Shown one piece after another: positions 10,028-19,500 of a stretch of DNA of 64,000 nucleotides. Numbering within the stretch: the first letter of the stretch is position 1; each line of letters begins with the position of its first letter. Both the position numbers and the translations under genes were made by a program. The notes beneath the pieces were generated by a model. The model searched no databases, was not told the DNA's origin, and saw only the letters and a program-made list of their open reading frames with translations. Source of the stretch: a candidate division KSB3 bacterium (GTDB taxonomy: Bacteria > Moduliflexota > Moduliflexia > Moduliflexales > Moduliflexaceae); contig PDSJ01000017.1 in the NCBI GenBank assembly GCA_002748425.1, positions 82,353 through 146,352 of the forward strand, read 5' to 3'.

Positions 10028-11968
10028 TTAATACCGAACTTTAATCCTATCTCCCGGATGGAGGACCGTTCCGCTTCCAATGCCGTTCCATTTACGCAAC
10101 TGTCTCACACTCACCCCGTAACGCGCGGCGATCTTACTTAACGATTCTCCCCGCTTGACCTTATGGTGAAGGGTCTGAGCGCCTTGACTGTTTTTAGCCA
10201 GGACATGTGTTGATGAAAGCGGAACACGTATCTTCTGTCCAATTTGCAGCCGCCGTGCATTGCGAATATTGTTATAGCGTTTCAACGTTTTTGTGTCGAC
10301 ATGATAGCGCTTTGCGATTTTGGCAAGCGTTTCGCGCCTCTGGACGGTATGCGTAATAACAGTCGGTCCATTCGCTTCAGGGATTTTCAGAGCCTGCCCG
10401 ATTTGTAAAGATCGTACATTGTGGACATTATTGAGTTCCCTGAGGGTCCCGATATCAACACCGTAACGTTTGGAGATTTTTGAAAGATTGTCCCCTTTTT
10501 TTATCCGATAGGTCCAGGCTTTTTGAGCATCAGATGCACGTTTTTTGTCTGCAGCAGGAACGGATTTTTTTCTGGGGACGGGTCTTTCTGTGTTGGCAGT
10601 GCTGATAGTGCCTTGCACGAGAGCAATATTCCATGCATCGGTATTCGGCGGAACTCTCAGAGAATACAAACCTTTTCCCGGAGGAATGTTCGTTTGTTTC
10701 AATTCAGGGTTGAGACTTCGCAGGAGCCTATAGTCAATTCCCAGTTTCTTGGCCAGAGTCTTCACATTGGAACCGCGCTTTACCGGCACACGAGCATAAT
10801 TCATCAGCCTCGGCCTCAGGGGTCTCAGTTTCAGTGGCTGCATCCCGTATTGTTCGGGATCCATCGCAAGAATGATCGCCGCTTTCAGCCGGGACACATA
10901 ATGTTTGGCCCCGTCGCCAAATGCCCGAGTCTTTGCCAGCGCACTGATGTTGCGGGTTCTGTACTTCCCGATTGCCTTATGCACCTTATACTCTCCCATA
11001 TAATACCCGGCCAGGGCCAAATCCCAATCGCCCAACATCTCATATAAGTCGCTCAGATACTGAGAGGCGGCTCGAGTCGCTTTTTCCGGATCGCGCCGTT
11101 CGTCGACCCAGGTATCCACTCGCAAACCATAACGTCTTGCGGTGGTTCGTACAAACTGCCACAAGCCGACTGCTCCGGCGGATGAGACGGCATCTTCGCG
11201 ATAGTTACTTTCGATAAGCGGCAGCATTGTAAGCTCGAGTGGCAGTTGCTGCTCTCTAAAAATTTCCAGCATCATCGGAAGATATCGGGTCGCTCGTTCC
11301 ATCCCCTTGCGATACTGTGAACGCGTACGTGAAAGATCCCGCACATATTTTCTGATGGTCGAGTCTGTCGGGTCGATCGATATCTCACCAAGGGTATCGC
11401 CAAAATTTTGAAAGATTCCTCGATCCTCGACAACGTTAACGGGGGCTGGAGCTGGGGCTGGAGCTGGAGCTGGGGAACGCTGCGCTTTAACCTCAATGGA
11501 AGAATAGAATGCCTCGAGCTGATCCGTATTTAACTCCTCTTCAGCGCCCTCTGTCTCTGTCTCAGGCTCCAGCATCTGGAGATATTCCTGCTTCAACTCC
11601 AATTTTCGCAGCTTGAAAAACAGTTTGTCATAGGTTTGACTCAGACGATAATGCGTCGCGGCATCCACGTCAGCCTCGAGCAGCACCTCAAGCGCCTGCT
11701 CAAAGATATCGCGTGCTTTCGTCCATTGACGTTCTTCATAGAATTTGCCGCCTTCATCATACATGGCCTCGGCCTGTGAGATGACTTCATTCAATTCCGG
11801 AAGCTCATCATCCCACATAAAATCATCTTCGACAACAACGTTCTCCGCCTCAATGAGCCTTGTTAATGCGAGTCCGCCTGTGTTTTGTGTCGGCATACAG
11901 CCTGTGACAATAAAAATTCCCACAAAAAGACTAAAATATACACTTTTTACGAACGAGCTTCTTAACAT
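10028..11968 (-). CDS. mltD: MltD-like membrane-bound lytic transglycosylase with LysM repeats
   Basis: Outer-membrane lipoprotein predicted to cleave peptidoglycan glycan strands. 646 residues: lipoprotein signal with lipobox VTGC (Cys24), a helical TPR-like region (about 60-135), an Ala-Pro linker (about 165-176), a transglycosylase SLT domain with catalytic Glu253 in LIESNYRED and the AGAVGLWQF motif, then a LysM-like segment (about 395-440) and three clear LysM domains near 485-530, 537-580 and 600-646 (YRIKKGDNLSKIS, HTVQRRETLAKIA, HKVKRGESLSKIA). This architecture is the MltD/DniR type. It is probably monocistronic; the genes either side are separated by 100-240 bp. Confidence 0.92.
   Translation of the reverse strand: MLRSSFVKSVYFSLFVGIFIVTGCMPTQNTGGLALTRLIEAENVVVEDDFMWDDELPELNEVISQAEAMYDEGGKFYEERQWTKARDIFEQALEVLLEADVDAATHYRLSQTYDKLFFKLRKLELKQEYLQMLEPETETEGAEEELNTDQLEAFYSSIEVKAQRSPAPAPAPAPAPVNVVEDRGIFQNFGDTLGEISIDPTDSTIRKYVRDLSRTRSQYRKGMERATRYLPMMLEIFREQQLPLELTMLPLIESNYREDAVSSAGAVGLWQFVRTTARRYGLRVDTWVDERRDPEKATRAASQYLSDLYEMLGDWDLALAGYYMGEYKVHKAIGKYRTRNISALAKTRAFGDGAKHYVSRLKAAIILAMDPEQYGMQPLKLRPLRPRLMNYARVPVKRGSNVKTLAKKLGIDYRLLRSLNPELKQTNIPPGKGLYSLRVPPNTDAWNIALVQGTISTANTERPVPRKKSVPAADKKRASDAQKAWTYRIKKGDNLSKISKRYGVDIGTLRELNNVHNVRSLQIGQALKIPEANGPTVITHTVQRRETLAKIAKRYHVDTKTLKRYNNIRNARRLQIGQKIRVPLSSTHVLAKNSQGAQTLHHKVKRGESLSKIAARYGVSVRQLRKWNGIGSGTVLHPGDRIKVRY
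11443..11474. repeat. Imperfect GAGCTG hexanucleotide repeat
   Basis: About five units of GGAGCT/GGGGCT inside the MltD-like gene, encoding on the minus strand the Ala-Pro dipeptide linker. Unit number changes would lengthen or shorten the linker without a frameshift. Confidence 0.7.
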
Positions 11969-12210
11969 ATATATTCTCCCTCATGTGTGTCGGCGGACGA
12001 TCATGACTCTTAGCGTCGATCCCCCAGCCCGTGCAATGACAAGTCAGTAGAAATGTGCTGTCTCATAAAAAAATCACTCCACTCGTCCTATGCTCAGGAA
12101 ACAGGAGAGCGTTGCGGATTTCCTTTTCACATTGCCAGGTCACATATATAACATACTTTTTCTTTGATGTAAAGAAATAAAATGTATCACCAGTGATCCA
12201 GAAGGAACGC

Positions 12211-12492
12211 TTATACAAGTTTCCCTCTTTTCTTCATCTGATCCTCAAATGTCTTGTGATACATGACATCCCATTCCCGCGATCCTTCCTGAATACTTCG
12301 TTTATACGAATGCAGAATTTGGCGGACTTCCTGATCAACCTCGTCTTCGACGTGTAAATCTTCGAGCATTGTATCCGCAATTTCCTTTCTCAGGGAGTTT
12401 TTTTCGACAAGACATGTCAGCAGGTCCGTGTGGTACAGAGCATCTGCCAAGAGGTGGGACAGGTGCATGATTTTATCATGACTGAGCCTCAT
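12211..12492 (-). CDS. DUF507 family protein (second copy)
   Basis: 93 residues, a whole DUF507 protein: MRLSHDKIMHLSHLLAD at the start, LRKEIADTMLEDLHVEDEVDQEVRQIL in the middle and the HKTFEDQMKKRGKL end. The function of the family is not known. Its ATG overlaps the stop of the upstream DUF507 gene by 4 bp (ATGA), so the two are translationally coupled and their products probably work together or form a heterodimer. Confidence 0.88.
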   Translation of the reverse strand: MRLSHDKIMHLSHLLADALYHTDLLTCLVEKNSLRKEIADTMLEDLHVEDEVDQEVRQILHSYKRSIQEGSREWDVMYHKTFEDQMKKRGKLV

Positions 12493-12770
12493 AATATTAA
12501 ATTCCGCTCTTTTACAATTTTGCGCTTCACCATCTGGAACATTTCATGATACGAAATATTCTGCCGGCGCATCTGTTGAGCGTAGTCTTCTAAAATCCTG
12601 CGAACTTCTTCATCCAGATCGTCTTCAACCGTTAAATCCTTGATAATCACGTTACTTATCGTCGATTGAAGGAGCGACAGATCGGCATGAAGTTGAATGA
12701 ATTTCTTCTGAACAAGACGCTGGGCCATGCGTCCGCTGAGAGATTCTATATAATCCCGTCGTAGTTTCAT
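12489..12770 (-). CDS. DUF507 family protein (first copy)
   Basis: 93 residues, the same length as its downstream partner and clearly homologous to it: MKLRRDYIESLSGRMAQRL, then a central VEDDLDEEVRRILEDY and a basic C-terminus with FQMVKRKIVKERNL. The shared core V-E-D-(D/E)-(L/V)-D-(E/Q)-EVR-(R/Q)-IL indicates an ancient duplication. No signal peptide or membrane helix. A possible minus-strand promoter (TTGACG at 12869-12874 with TATTTG 18 bp on) lies upstream. Confidence 0.88.
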   Translation of the reverse strand: MKLRRDYIESLSGRMAQRLVQKKFIQLHADLSLLQSTISNVIIKDLTVEDDLDEEVRRILEDYAQQMRRQNISYHEMFQMVKRKIVKERNLIL

Positions 12771-13041
12771 AGTCGCATCTTTTAGAAAAGTGTTAAAAAT
12801 ATTTTTTCATAAACTGGACGCATAGAAACTGACTCTGTAAAAAACAAATATCATCCAACCCCTCATAACGTCAAGAAAAAAATGGTGTTGTGTTGTGAAC
12901 CACTTCAGAGAAAACGTGCGACAAATGCATACAAATCGAAAAAGCCGCAGGTGAAGACAGCAGCCGTTCATGGCTGAGTTTCGTGGAGAAGCGCGTTATC
13001 TTCGTCAGCGATGTTTGCATATCGCTCTGATGAAAAACAGG

Positions 13042-13071
13042 TTGACAATGGAGGGGGAAAAAAGATATATT
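13042..13071 (+). promoter_or_regulatory. Orphan consensus-like sigma-70 promoter
   Basis: TTGACA at 13042-13047 and TATATT at 13066-13071, spacer 18 bp. It faces forward into about 200 bp without a gene, then meets the 3' end of a minus-strand TRAP gene. It could drive a small RNA ending near the 13215-13245 stem-loop, or an antisense transcript to the TRAP operon. Confidence 0.5.
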
Positions 13072-13214
13072 GGCGCAGAATTGTGCAAAAATATAGCGGA
13101 GATCCGCAACCCTTCACTTATAGCGGACTTTCAAGCTGCCCTCTTAGGCCTGCGTTCAAGCATAATGTAAAAAGTTTCTGTGGTGAAGAGATTTTTTGCT
13201 GCTGCTTTGCTGGA

Positions 13215-13245
13215 GGACGATTTCTCAGATTTTGAGAAATCGTCC
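13215..13245. terminator. Perfect 12-bp stem-loop without U-tract
   Basis: Arms GGACGATTTCTC and GAGAAATCGTCC with a 7-base loop. It lies 37 bp beyond the stop of the minus-strand dctM and about 170 bp downstream of the orphan forward promoter. No T-run follows on either strand, so it may be a 3'-end stabiliser or factor-dependent end rather than a classical terminator. Confidence 0.4.
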
Positions 13246-13281
13246 GGTCTGCGATCGCGAAAGCCTGTAGACGTGAAAACG

Positions 13282-14607
13282 CTACGCCAAGCCCAGTAAG
13301 CGCGGAACAAAGAGCACAAGATCGGACCAGTAAGCGATAATGAAAAGCGCCGTGATTTCCACCACGATAAAAGGCCAGATCGCTTTGCTAAGCTGCTCGA
13401 GAGTCAGTTTACTGATCCCGCAGGCCACAAACAGGCAAGCGCCTACTGGTGGCGTCATCAGAGCGACATTTAAGGAGAGCACCATGATAATGCCGAAATG
13501 AATGGGGTGGAGCCCCAGATGGTTCACGGCAATCGGGTGTAAGATCGGACCGAGAATAATCAAGGCTGCAGCAATATCCATGAACATGCCGACAATCAAC
13601 ATCAGGATCAGGATGAAGAGGAGAATGACGTGAGGGTTATCACTCATACTCAAAAATCCGGCAGCAACAGCTTCAGGAACCCGTTCCATCGTAAGCACCC
13701 AGCCGATGATAGAGGCCGAACCGATAATGAGGAAGACGACCCCTGTGGTTTTCCCGGTCTGATAAAGCAGTCCAGGAATATCGCCTAACTTGAGCGTCCG
13801 GAGTACAAAAAAACCGATGATGAAGGCATAGGCCACCGCGACTGCTGCAGCTTCGGTCGGCGTGAACATCCCGCTCAGAATTCCTCCAAGAATAATAATC
13901 GGCATCAACAGAGGAATAATCGCTTCTTTCGTTGCATTCAGGATCTCTTTGAGCGTCCTGCGAGGACTTTTTGAATACCCGCGCTTCATGGAGATATAGC
14001 CGGAGAGCAGCATGAGAAAAAAGCCTAACAGCAATCCTGGCAGAAAGCCTGCCGAAAAAAGTCCGGCGATCGAGACTCCCATCAGCGAACCGTAGATGAC
14101 CATCATATTGCTCGGAGGAATCGTCGGGCCGATGATTGATGATGCCGCAGTCACTGCCGCACTGAAATCTTTATCGTAACCGTCATCGACCATGGCCGGG
14201 ATAAGCATCGTACCGATGGCTGCCGTGTCCGAGACCGCAGCGCCGGTCATGCCGGCAAAGAAAATACTGGCCACAATATTCGCATGGGCCAGGCCCCCTC
14301 GAAGGTGGCCGACAAGCACATTGGAAAATTTTACCAGGCGATGTGTAATGCCGGTTTTGTTCATAATGGCACCGGCAAAGATAAAAAAAGGCATCGCCAT
14401 CAACGTAAACATATCCAGGCCGGCATAGAAACGCTGCGAAACCATTTTAAAAATGAACGCATCGGAACTGGGATTCAAGAGGTACGGGAGTTCCGACACA
14501 CCCGACATTTTCGCCAGTGACACGACCGCCGTAATGCCCAGCGCAAAGCCGATCGGCGTTCCAATAAATAACAGTCCGAAAAAAACAAGGCTTATAAATA
14601 GCAACAT
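13282..14607 (-). CDS. dctM: TRAP transporter large permease subunit (system 1)
   Basis: Membrane subunit carrying out sodium-driven uptake in a tripartite ATP-independent periplasmic transporter. 441 residues with about 12 hydrophobic segments. Family motifs: the first helix FIGTPIGFALG, MPFFIFAGAIMN, GGLAHANIVAS, FAGMTGAAVSDTAAIG, SSIIGPTIPPS, FTPTEAAAVAV and the terminal LMTPPVGACLFV. It is the last gene of the minus-strand P-Q-M set, 15 bp after dctQ. The substrate is unknown; no catabolic gene adjoins it. Confidence 0.93.
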   Translation of the reverse strand: MLLFISLVFFGLLFIGTPIGFALGITAVVSLAKMSGVSELPYLLNPSSDAFIFKMVSQRFYAGLDMFTLMAMPFFIFAGAIMNKTGITHRLVKFSNVLVGHLRGGLAHANIVASIFFAGMTGAAVSDTAAIGTMLIPAMVDDGYDKDFSAAVTAASSIIGPTIPPSNMMVIYGSLMGVSIAGLFSAGFLPGLLLGFFLMLLSGYISMKRGYSKSPRRTLKEILNATKEAIIPLLMPIIILGGILSGMFTPTEAAAVAVAYAFIIGFFVLRTLKLGDIPGLLYQTGKTTGVVFLIIGSASIIGWVLTMERVPEAVAAGFLSMSDNPHVILLFILILMLIVGMFMDIAAALIILGPILHPIAVNHLGLHPIHFGIIMVLSLNVALMTPPVGACLFVACGISKLTLEQLSKAIWPFIVVEITALFIIAYWSDLVLFVPRLLGLA

Positions 14608-14622
14608 AATTTCACTGATGAA

Positions 14623-15168
14623 TTAAATATCAACAGAGCCCTTGATATCTAATCCTTCTTTTTTCTCAAACATATCCAGTAAAATTTGCAGCACGGTCTG
14701 CACCATCGCGAACGCTCCGGCGACCGGGATTGCGAGAAGTGACCAGAACATGCTGATTCCGTAGCGAGCCAGAATTGGAGAAAGCTGTGTTTTGCCCTCA
14801 ATCGCCATAAAATAGCCGAATTTCGTGAGCACCCACAGAAACCACAATACAATCACATTCACCAGGACTGCCGCCGCTTTCTGTACCGGGTGCGGAAGTC
14901 GGTGAATGAACATCGTAATTCCCAGATGCTCCCTGCGCATGATCCCAATACTGATAGCCAGGGAAGCAGCCCAAATCATCAGATAGCGTGCAACTTCTTC
15001 TGACCAGGAAAGCGGTTGCCGGATGGCATAACGGAAGAACACCCCCAGCAACACAACGATTGTCATGCCGGCTGTCGCAGCGATACACGGATACGCCGCG
15101 GCACGTTCAAAAAATATGCTTGCTCGCGTGATGACTCGTACTATCGAATTGTTACCCGTGTCTTTCAT
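14623..15168 (-). CDS. dctQ: TRAP transporter small permease subunit (system 1)
   Basis: 181-residue protein with four membrane helices that pairs with the large permease. The family signature is RQPLSWSEEVARYLMIWAASLA in shorter form: WSEEVARYL followed by a hydrophobic helix, then REHLGI. It lies between the binding-protein gene (76 bp upstream) and dctM. The 15-residue basic C-terminal tail (MFEKKEGLD) is cytoplasmic. Confidence 0.9.
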   Translation of the reverse strand: MKDTGNNSIVRVITRASIFFERAAAYPCIAATAGMTIVVLLGVFFRYAIRQPLSWSEEVARYLMIWAASLAISIGIMRREHLGITMFIHRLPHPVQKAAAVLVNVIVLWFLWVLTKFGYFMAIEGKTQLSPILARYGISMFWSLLAIPVAGAFAMVQTVLQILLDMFEKKEGLDIKGSVDI

Positions 15169-15244
15169 AATAAAGAATACTCGTGGAAGGAATTCAGGAA
15201 TGAGCTGCCAGACAGTTTCACACTACCTGGCGGCTCGTTGTTCT

Positions 15245-16282
15245 CTACTGATCCATCATGGATGTTTTCACGTCTTCAATGGCGGCAAGATACTTCTCGA
15301 CCCAGGCTGCTCCTTCCTCGCCGAGGGTTTCAGCAAAAAAGGCTTTTGCAGCTGGAATGGCAAGCGCTCTGAATTGCTCGATTTCATCAGAAGTCGGCGT
15401 GTACACTTCTGCATTCGCTGCAATCGTGGGCAGCCCCTTTTCAGTTGCTGTAATAATGCGATCGATTCCTCGTCCGGCGAGGACGGCAGCTTTTGCGGCG
15501 CCTTGCACGGCCTCTTGCTCTTCAGCACTCAGGCCGGCAAAGAACTTATCATTCATCACCCACACATAGAGACCGGCCATGTGGTTCGACAGGGTTACGT
15601 ATTTTTGAACTTCGTAGAGTTTTCCAATGTTGATCACGGTAATCGGGTTGTGCTGGCCATCAACAACTCCGGTTTGCAAAGCCGTATAAATTTCAGCCCA
15701 CGCCACCGGGGTGGCTGCCGCTCCCAGAGAATTCATAAATTCCATGTGGAGCGCATTGTTCATGGTGCGCATTTTAAGGCCTTTCATATCTTCAGGGCTT
15801 TTGATTGGGCGCTTTGAATTGCTGAACTGGAAGAATCCCTGCGGAATGAATCCCAGAACCCGCAAGCCGGTTTTGTCGAGAATGTCCGCTGCAAATTCTT
15901 TCCCGAAGGGGCCGTCGTACAGAGCGCATCCAATTTCATAGGATCCAAACGCAAAAGGCATACTCGTAATATCAATGATCGGGTAAAACGGTGCAATGCC
16001 GCCTACCGATGCGATATAACTCTGTGCGATTCCGGCCTTCACCTGCTCCATGGTTTCGCGTTCATTCCCCAGTGTGCCGTTAGGGTAAATTTCAACAGTC
16101 ACAGCTCCTCCGGTCCTGGCTTCTACTTCACTTTTGAATACAGCACTGACGGCTGCTGTGGCGACATCAAAAGGCATTTGCGGATTGAGATGTGCCAGTT
16201 TGATGACTTTAGCGGCTTCAGCCATCATTCCGCCCATCACCATAAAAGACAGCAGCAACATAACTGCGGCAAACTTTTTCAT
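15245..16282 (-). CDS. dctP: TRAP transporter solute-binding protein (system 1)
   Basis: Periplasmic DctP-type binding protein, 345 residues. The start at 16282 is chosen because AAGGAGGAA lies seven bases upstream and it yields a clean signal peptide (MKKFAAVMLLLSFMVMGG...AEA); a longer frame begins at 16330. Family marks are the LAHLNPQMPFDVA strand, IYPNGTLGNERE, GLKMRTM with the arginine that usually binds a ligand carboxylate, and YTALQTGVVDGQHNP. The conserved arginine suggests an organic acid ligand, but the substrate cannot be stated. First gene of the P-Q-M operon. Confidence 0.93.
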   Translation of the reverse strand: MKKFAAVMLLLSFMVMGGMMAEAAKVIKLAHLNPQMPFDVATAAVSAVFKSEVEARTGGAVTVEIYPNGTLGNERETMEQVKAGIAQSYIASVGGIAPFYPIIDITSMPFAFGSYEIGCALYDGPFGKEFAADILDKTGLRVLGFIPQGFFQFSNSKRPIKSPEDMKGLKMRTMNNALHMEFMNSLGAAATPVAWAEIYTALQTGVVDGQHNPITVINIGKLYEVQKYVTLSNHMAGLYVWVMNDKFFAGLSAEEQEAVQGAAKAAVLAGRGIDRIITATEKGLPTIAANAEVYTPTSDEIEQFRALAIPAAKAFFAETLGEEGAAWVEKYLAAIEDVKTSMMDQ

Positions 16283-16505
16283 CAGTTCTTCCTCCTTGCA
16301 ATAAAAGTTACACTCGTGTGAATGACTCACTTAGGTCGACAGAAGAACCATCACCATCGCGGGAGAATATAGTCAAGAGTTTATTTCATGCTTTTATGAG
16401 AATTTTAGATCTTTACGGAAGATCGAGGTTGACAATCTTCCCGGCATTTGAAAGCTGGAAACAGACAGAAATGAGAGATATTTTCCGTAGACAGAGTAAA
16501 CGTTT

Positions 16506-19500
16506 ATGAGCGATTTTGCATTCCTCAACTCCCTCGACCGCAACGCGCCGTTTTGTCGTATCGGCGGGTTGTGGGGATCGTCGCATGCCTATGTGTCGGC
16601 TCTGATTGCTCAACGACTGCAGAAGAACACTGCGCTTTGTATCACGGCGACGGCAAAAGAGGCTGAAGAGTTGTACGAGGATTTGCTGTTCTTCCAGCAG
16701 CTCGGTCTGCTCCCCTGGAAGCGTAGGCAGATTCATCTCTACTCTCCATGGAACATTGCCCCCTACGAGAACAATTCCCCGCATCGGGAGATCGTCGCAG
16801 AACGCCTGAGTGTCTTGGATAAGCTGCGTCATAACGAGCGGATTATGGTGGTTGCCCCGATTGAAGCCGTCATGCACCGTAGTCTGCCGCGTAGCGAATT
16901 GGAGCGTTATACCCTGCACCTCGGATTCGCTGAAGAGCTGGATCGGGACGCATTTGTTGCTGCATTAGTGGATACTGGCTATACACACAGCCATCTGGTG
17001 GAAGGACGCGGAGAATTCAGTGTCAGGGGCGGTATTATCGATTTTTTCCCCTCTTTCAGCGCGTCTCCGATCCGCATTGAGTTATTCGGCGATGAGATTG
17101 AGTCAATTCGAAAGTTCGATCCGGAAACACAGCGTTCTTTTGAAGAACTGGAATTGATCAACGTGCTGCCAGGACGTGAGATCGTTCTGTCGGCAGAAAG
17201 CAGCCGGCTTGCCAAAGAGCGTATCAAAAAACGGATCTCCGAAGTTGGCGCCTCTCTCAATACGATCAACACGCTGATGAGCCATATTGACGAGCAGATA
17301 TTTTTCCCGGGAGTGGAATGGTACGCGCCGTATGTGCATGGTCCGCTCGACACTCTGCTGGATTACCTGCCACAGGATGCTCCGATTTTTTTCAATGAGC
17401 CCTTTGAAATCCACAAGAAATGTGAAGCATTTTCAGAAACGGTTCAGCGGCATTATCAGAGTGCTCAGGAACAAGGCTCTCTGTTTCCCGACCCGGATCA
17501 GCTTTTCTTGAACGGCTCCGCGTTCGAATCGCAGCTGAAAGAACGGCAGCAGATACATTTACAGTATTCAGGAGCGAGCAGTGCCTTGGGACATGGGAAG
17601 CTTCAGCACTATGACGTTGGGATCAAGTCGATCGAGTGGGCCTATACGATCGTCCCTGGCGACAACAAGGTGGAGGACCGGGATCAGCGCATTGCGTCCA
17701 CCGCAAAACGTGTCCGGGAGTGGCTGGAGGATGGGCTGTCAATCGTCATTTCCTCTTATACCGGGCATCAGGCCACCCGCCTGGTCGATATTTTACAAGA
17801 CTATCACATCCCGGCGAAAATCTCTCGGTCTGAAACAGGTTCTCCCGAACGGATGAACGATGCTACGCCTATTTTACGGCCCTTCTGTCTGGAAAAGGAC
17901 AGCCCCCGGGTCGTGGTGCTCATCAGCGCGCTGAACTGTGGTTTTATCCTGAGTTCTGAGAAACTGGTCTTTCTGAATGAGGACGAATTTCTCGGCAAGC
18001 AGACGGTCCGGCGCCGCCATCTCCAGCGTAAGGCCACTGGCCCGCAGATGAGCCTGGGAGAACTGGAATTGAACGACTATGTCGTCCACATCGATAACGG
18101 TATTGGAGTGTTTCTGGGCTTGAAAAAAGTGACGGTGCGGGGTGTTGCCATGGAATGTCTGCATTTGGAATACAAAGGCGGCGACAAGTTATACGTCCCT
18201 GTGGATCGATTGGACTTGGTACAAAAATACAAAGGGGCCGATCATCGCAAGCCAAGCATCGATAAATTGGGCGGTACGGCCTGGGCCAGGGTCAGAGAAC
18301 GGGTCAAAGCGTCGGTGGAAAAAATGGCGCAGCAACTTGTGGAGATTTACGCTGCGCGTCAGGCCATGCCTGGCGTTCCGTTGTCGATCGATGAGCATCT
18401 GTATCGCGAGTTCGAAGCGTCCTTTGAATATGAAGAAACGCCGGACCAAGCGCGCGCAATTGAAGAGGTCGCACGTGATATGTCCTCCTCTAAACCGATG
18501 GATCGCCTGGTCTGTGGTGATGTGGGCTATGGCAAAACCGAGGTCGCAATGCGGGCCGCCTTTCGCGCGGTGCTGAACGGCAAGCAGGTTGCGATTTTAG
18601 TCCCAACAACGTTGCTGGCGCAACAGCACTACCAGAATTTTGAGCGTCGTTTTGCCGCGTTCCCTGTTGAGGTCGGAGTGTTAAGCCGTTTTAACAGCCG
18701 AAAGGAACAGCAAGAAACCATCAAAGGTGTCAAAGACGGCACGATCGATATCGTCATCGGCACTCATCGCCTGTTGCAGAAAGACATCGCTTTCCACGAT
18801 CTGGGACTGGTGGTGATCGACGAAGAGCAGCGTTTCGGTGTGACGCATAAAGAGAAAATCCGTCAGTATCGTAAATTGGTCGATGTGCTGACGCTCACTG
18901 CGACTCCAATTCCGCGCACACTGCACATGTCGCTTATGGGAGTCCGCGATTTGAGCATCATCGAGTCGCCGCCGGAAGGACGCCTGGCCGTGCGTACGTA
19001 TGTTATGCGTTTCGATGATGCGCTGATTCATGAAGCAATTACTCGTGAACTGGATCGCGGCGGACAGGTGTATTTCGTGCATAACGAAGTCGAGACCATT
19101 GAAGGAGCTGCACTGCGGATCAGACGTTTGCTGCCGCATATCAACGTTGCCGTTGCCCATGGCCAAATGAAGGAAAAAGAGCTGGAAAGCATCATGCTGC
19201 GCTTTGTGAAGAAGGAAATTGATGTACTGATCAGCACGACGATCGTGGAGTCTGGAATCGACATTCCGACTGTCAATACCATGATCGTCAACAAAGCGCA
19301 CAAATTCGGCCTGTCCCAGCTCTACCAGTTGCGCGGACGCATTGGCCGTTCCAACGATCGGGCCTATGCTTACCTGCTGATTCCGAACGAAAAGCTGCTC
19401 TCCGTTGATGCCAAAAAACGTCTGCGGGTGATTCAGGACTTGAGCGAACTCGGTTCAGGATTCAAACTGGCGGCCCACGATCTCGAAATCCGGGGCGCCG

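Larger units (their letters stand above)
12771..13281. other. 511-bp intergenic region with orphan promoter and hairpins
   Basis: No credible protein gene; short frames here lack ribosome binding sites and family signals. The region contains a candidate minus-strand DUF507 promoter, a near-consensus forward promoter at 13042-13071, a small hairpin at 13096-13107 (GCGGA/TCCGC) and a perfect 12-bp stem-loop at 13215-13245. Both flanking genes are on the minus strand, so the forward promoter has no protein target. Confidence 0.5.

Noticed and set aside
9899..10141. 80-codon forward frame between the helicase-associated-domain protein and the MltD-like gene
   Set aside because: It crosses the 3' end of the MltD-like gene on the other strand and has no recognisable content.
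12970..13319. Short frames in the 12.8-13.3 kb gap
   Set aside because: Mutually overlapping, on both strands, no ribosome binding sites; non-coding interpretation fits better.
16430..16458. TTGACA upstream of mfd as a promoter
   Set aside because: No acceptable -10 hexamer at 16-18 bp.
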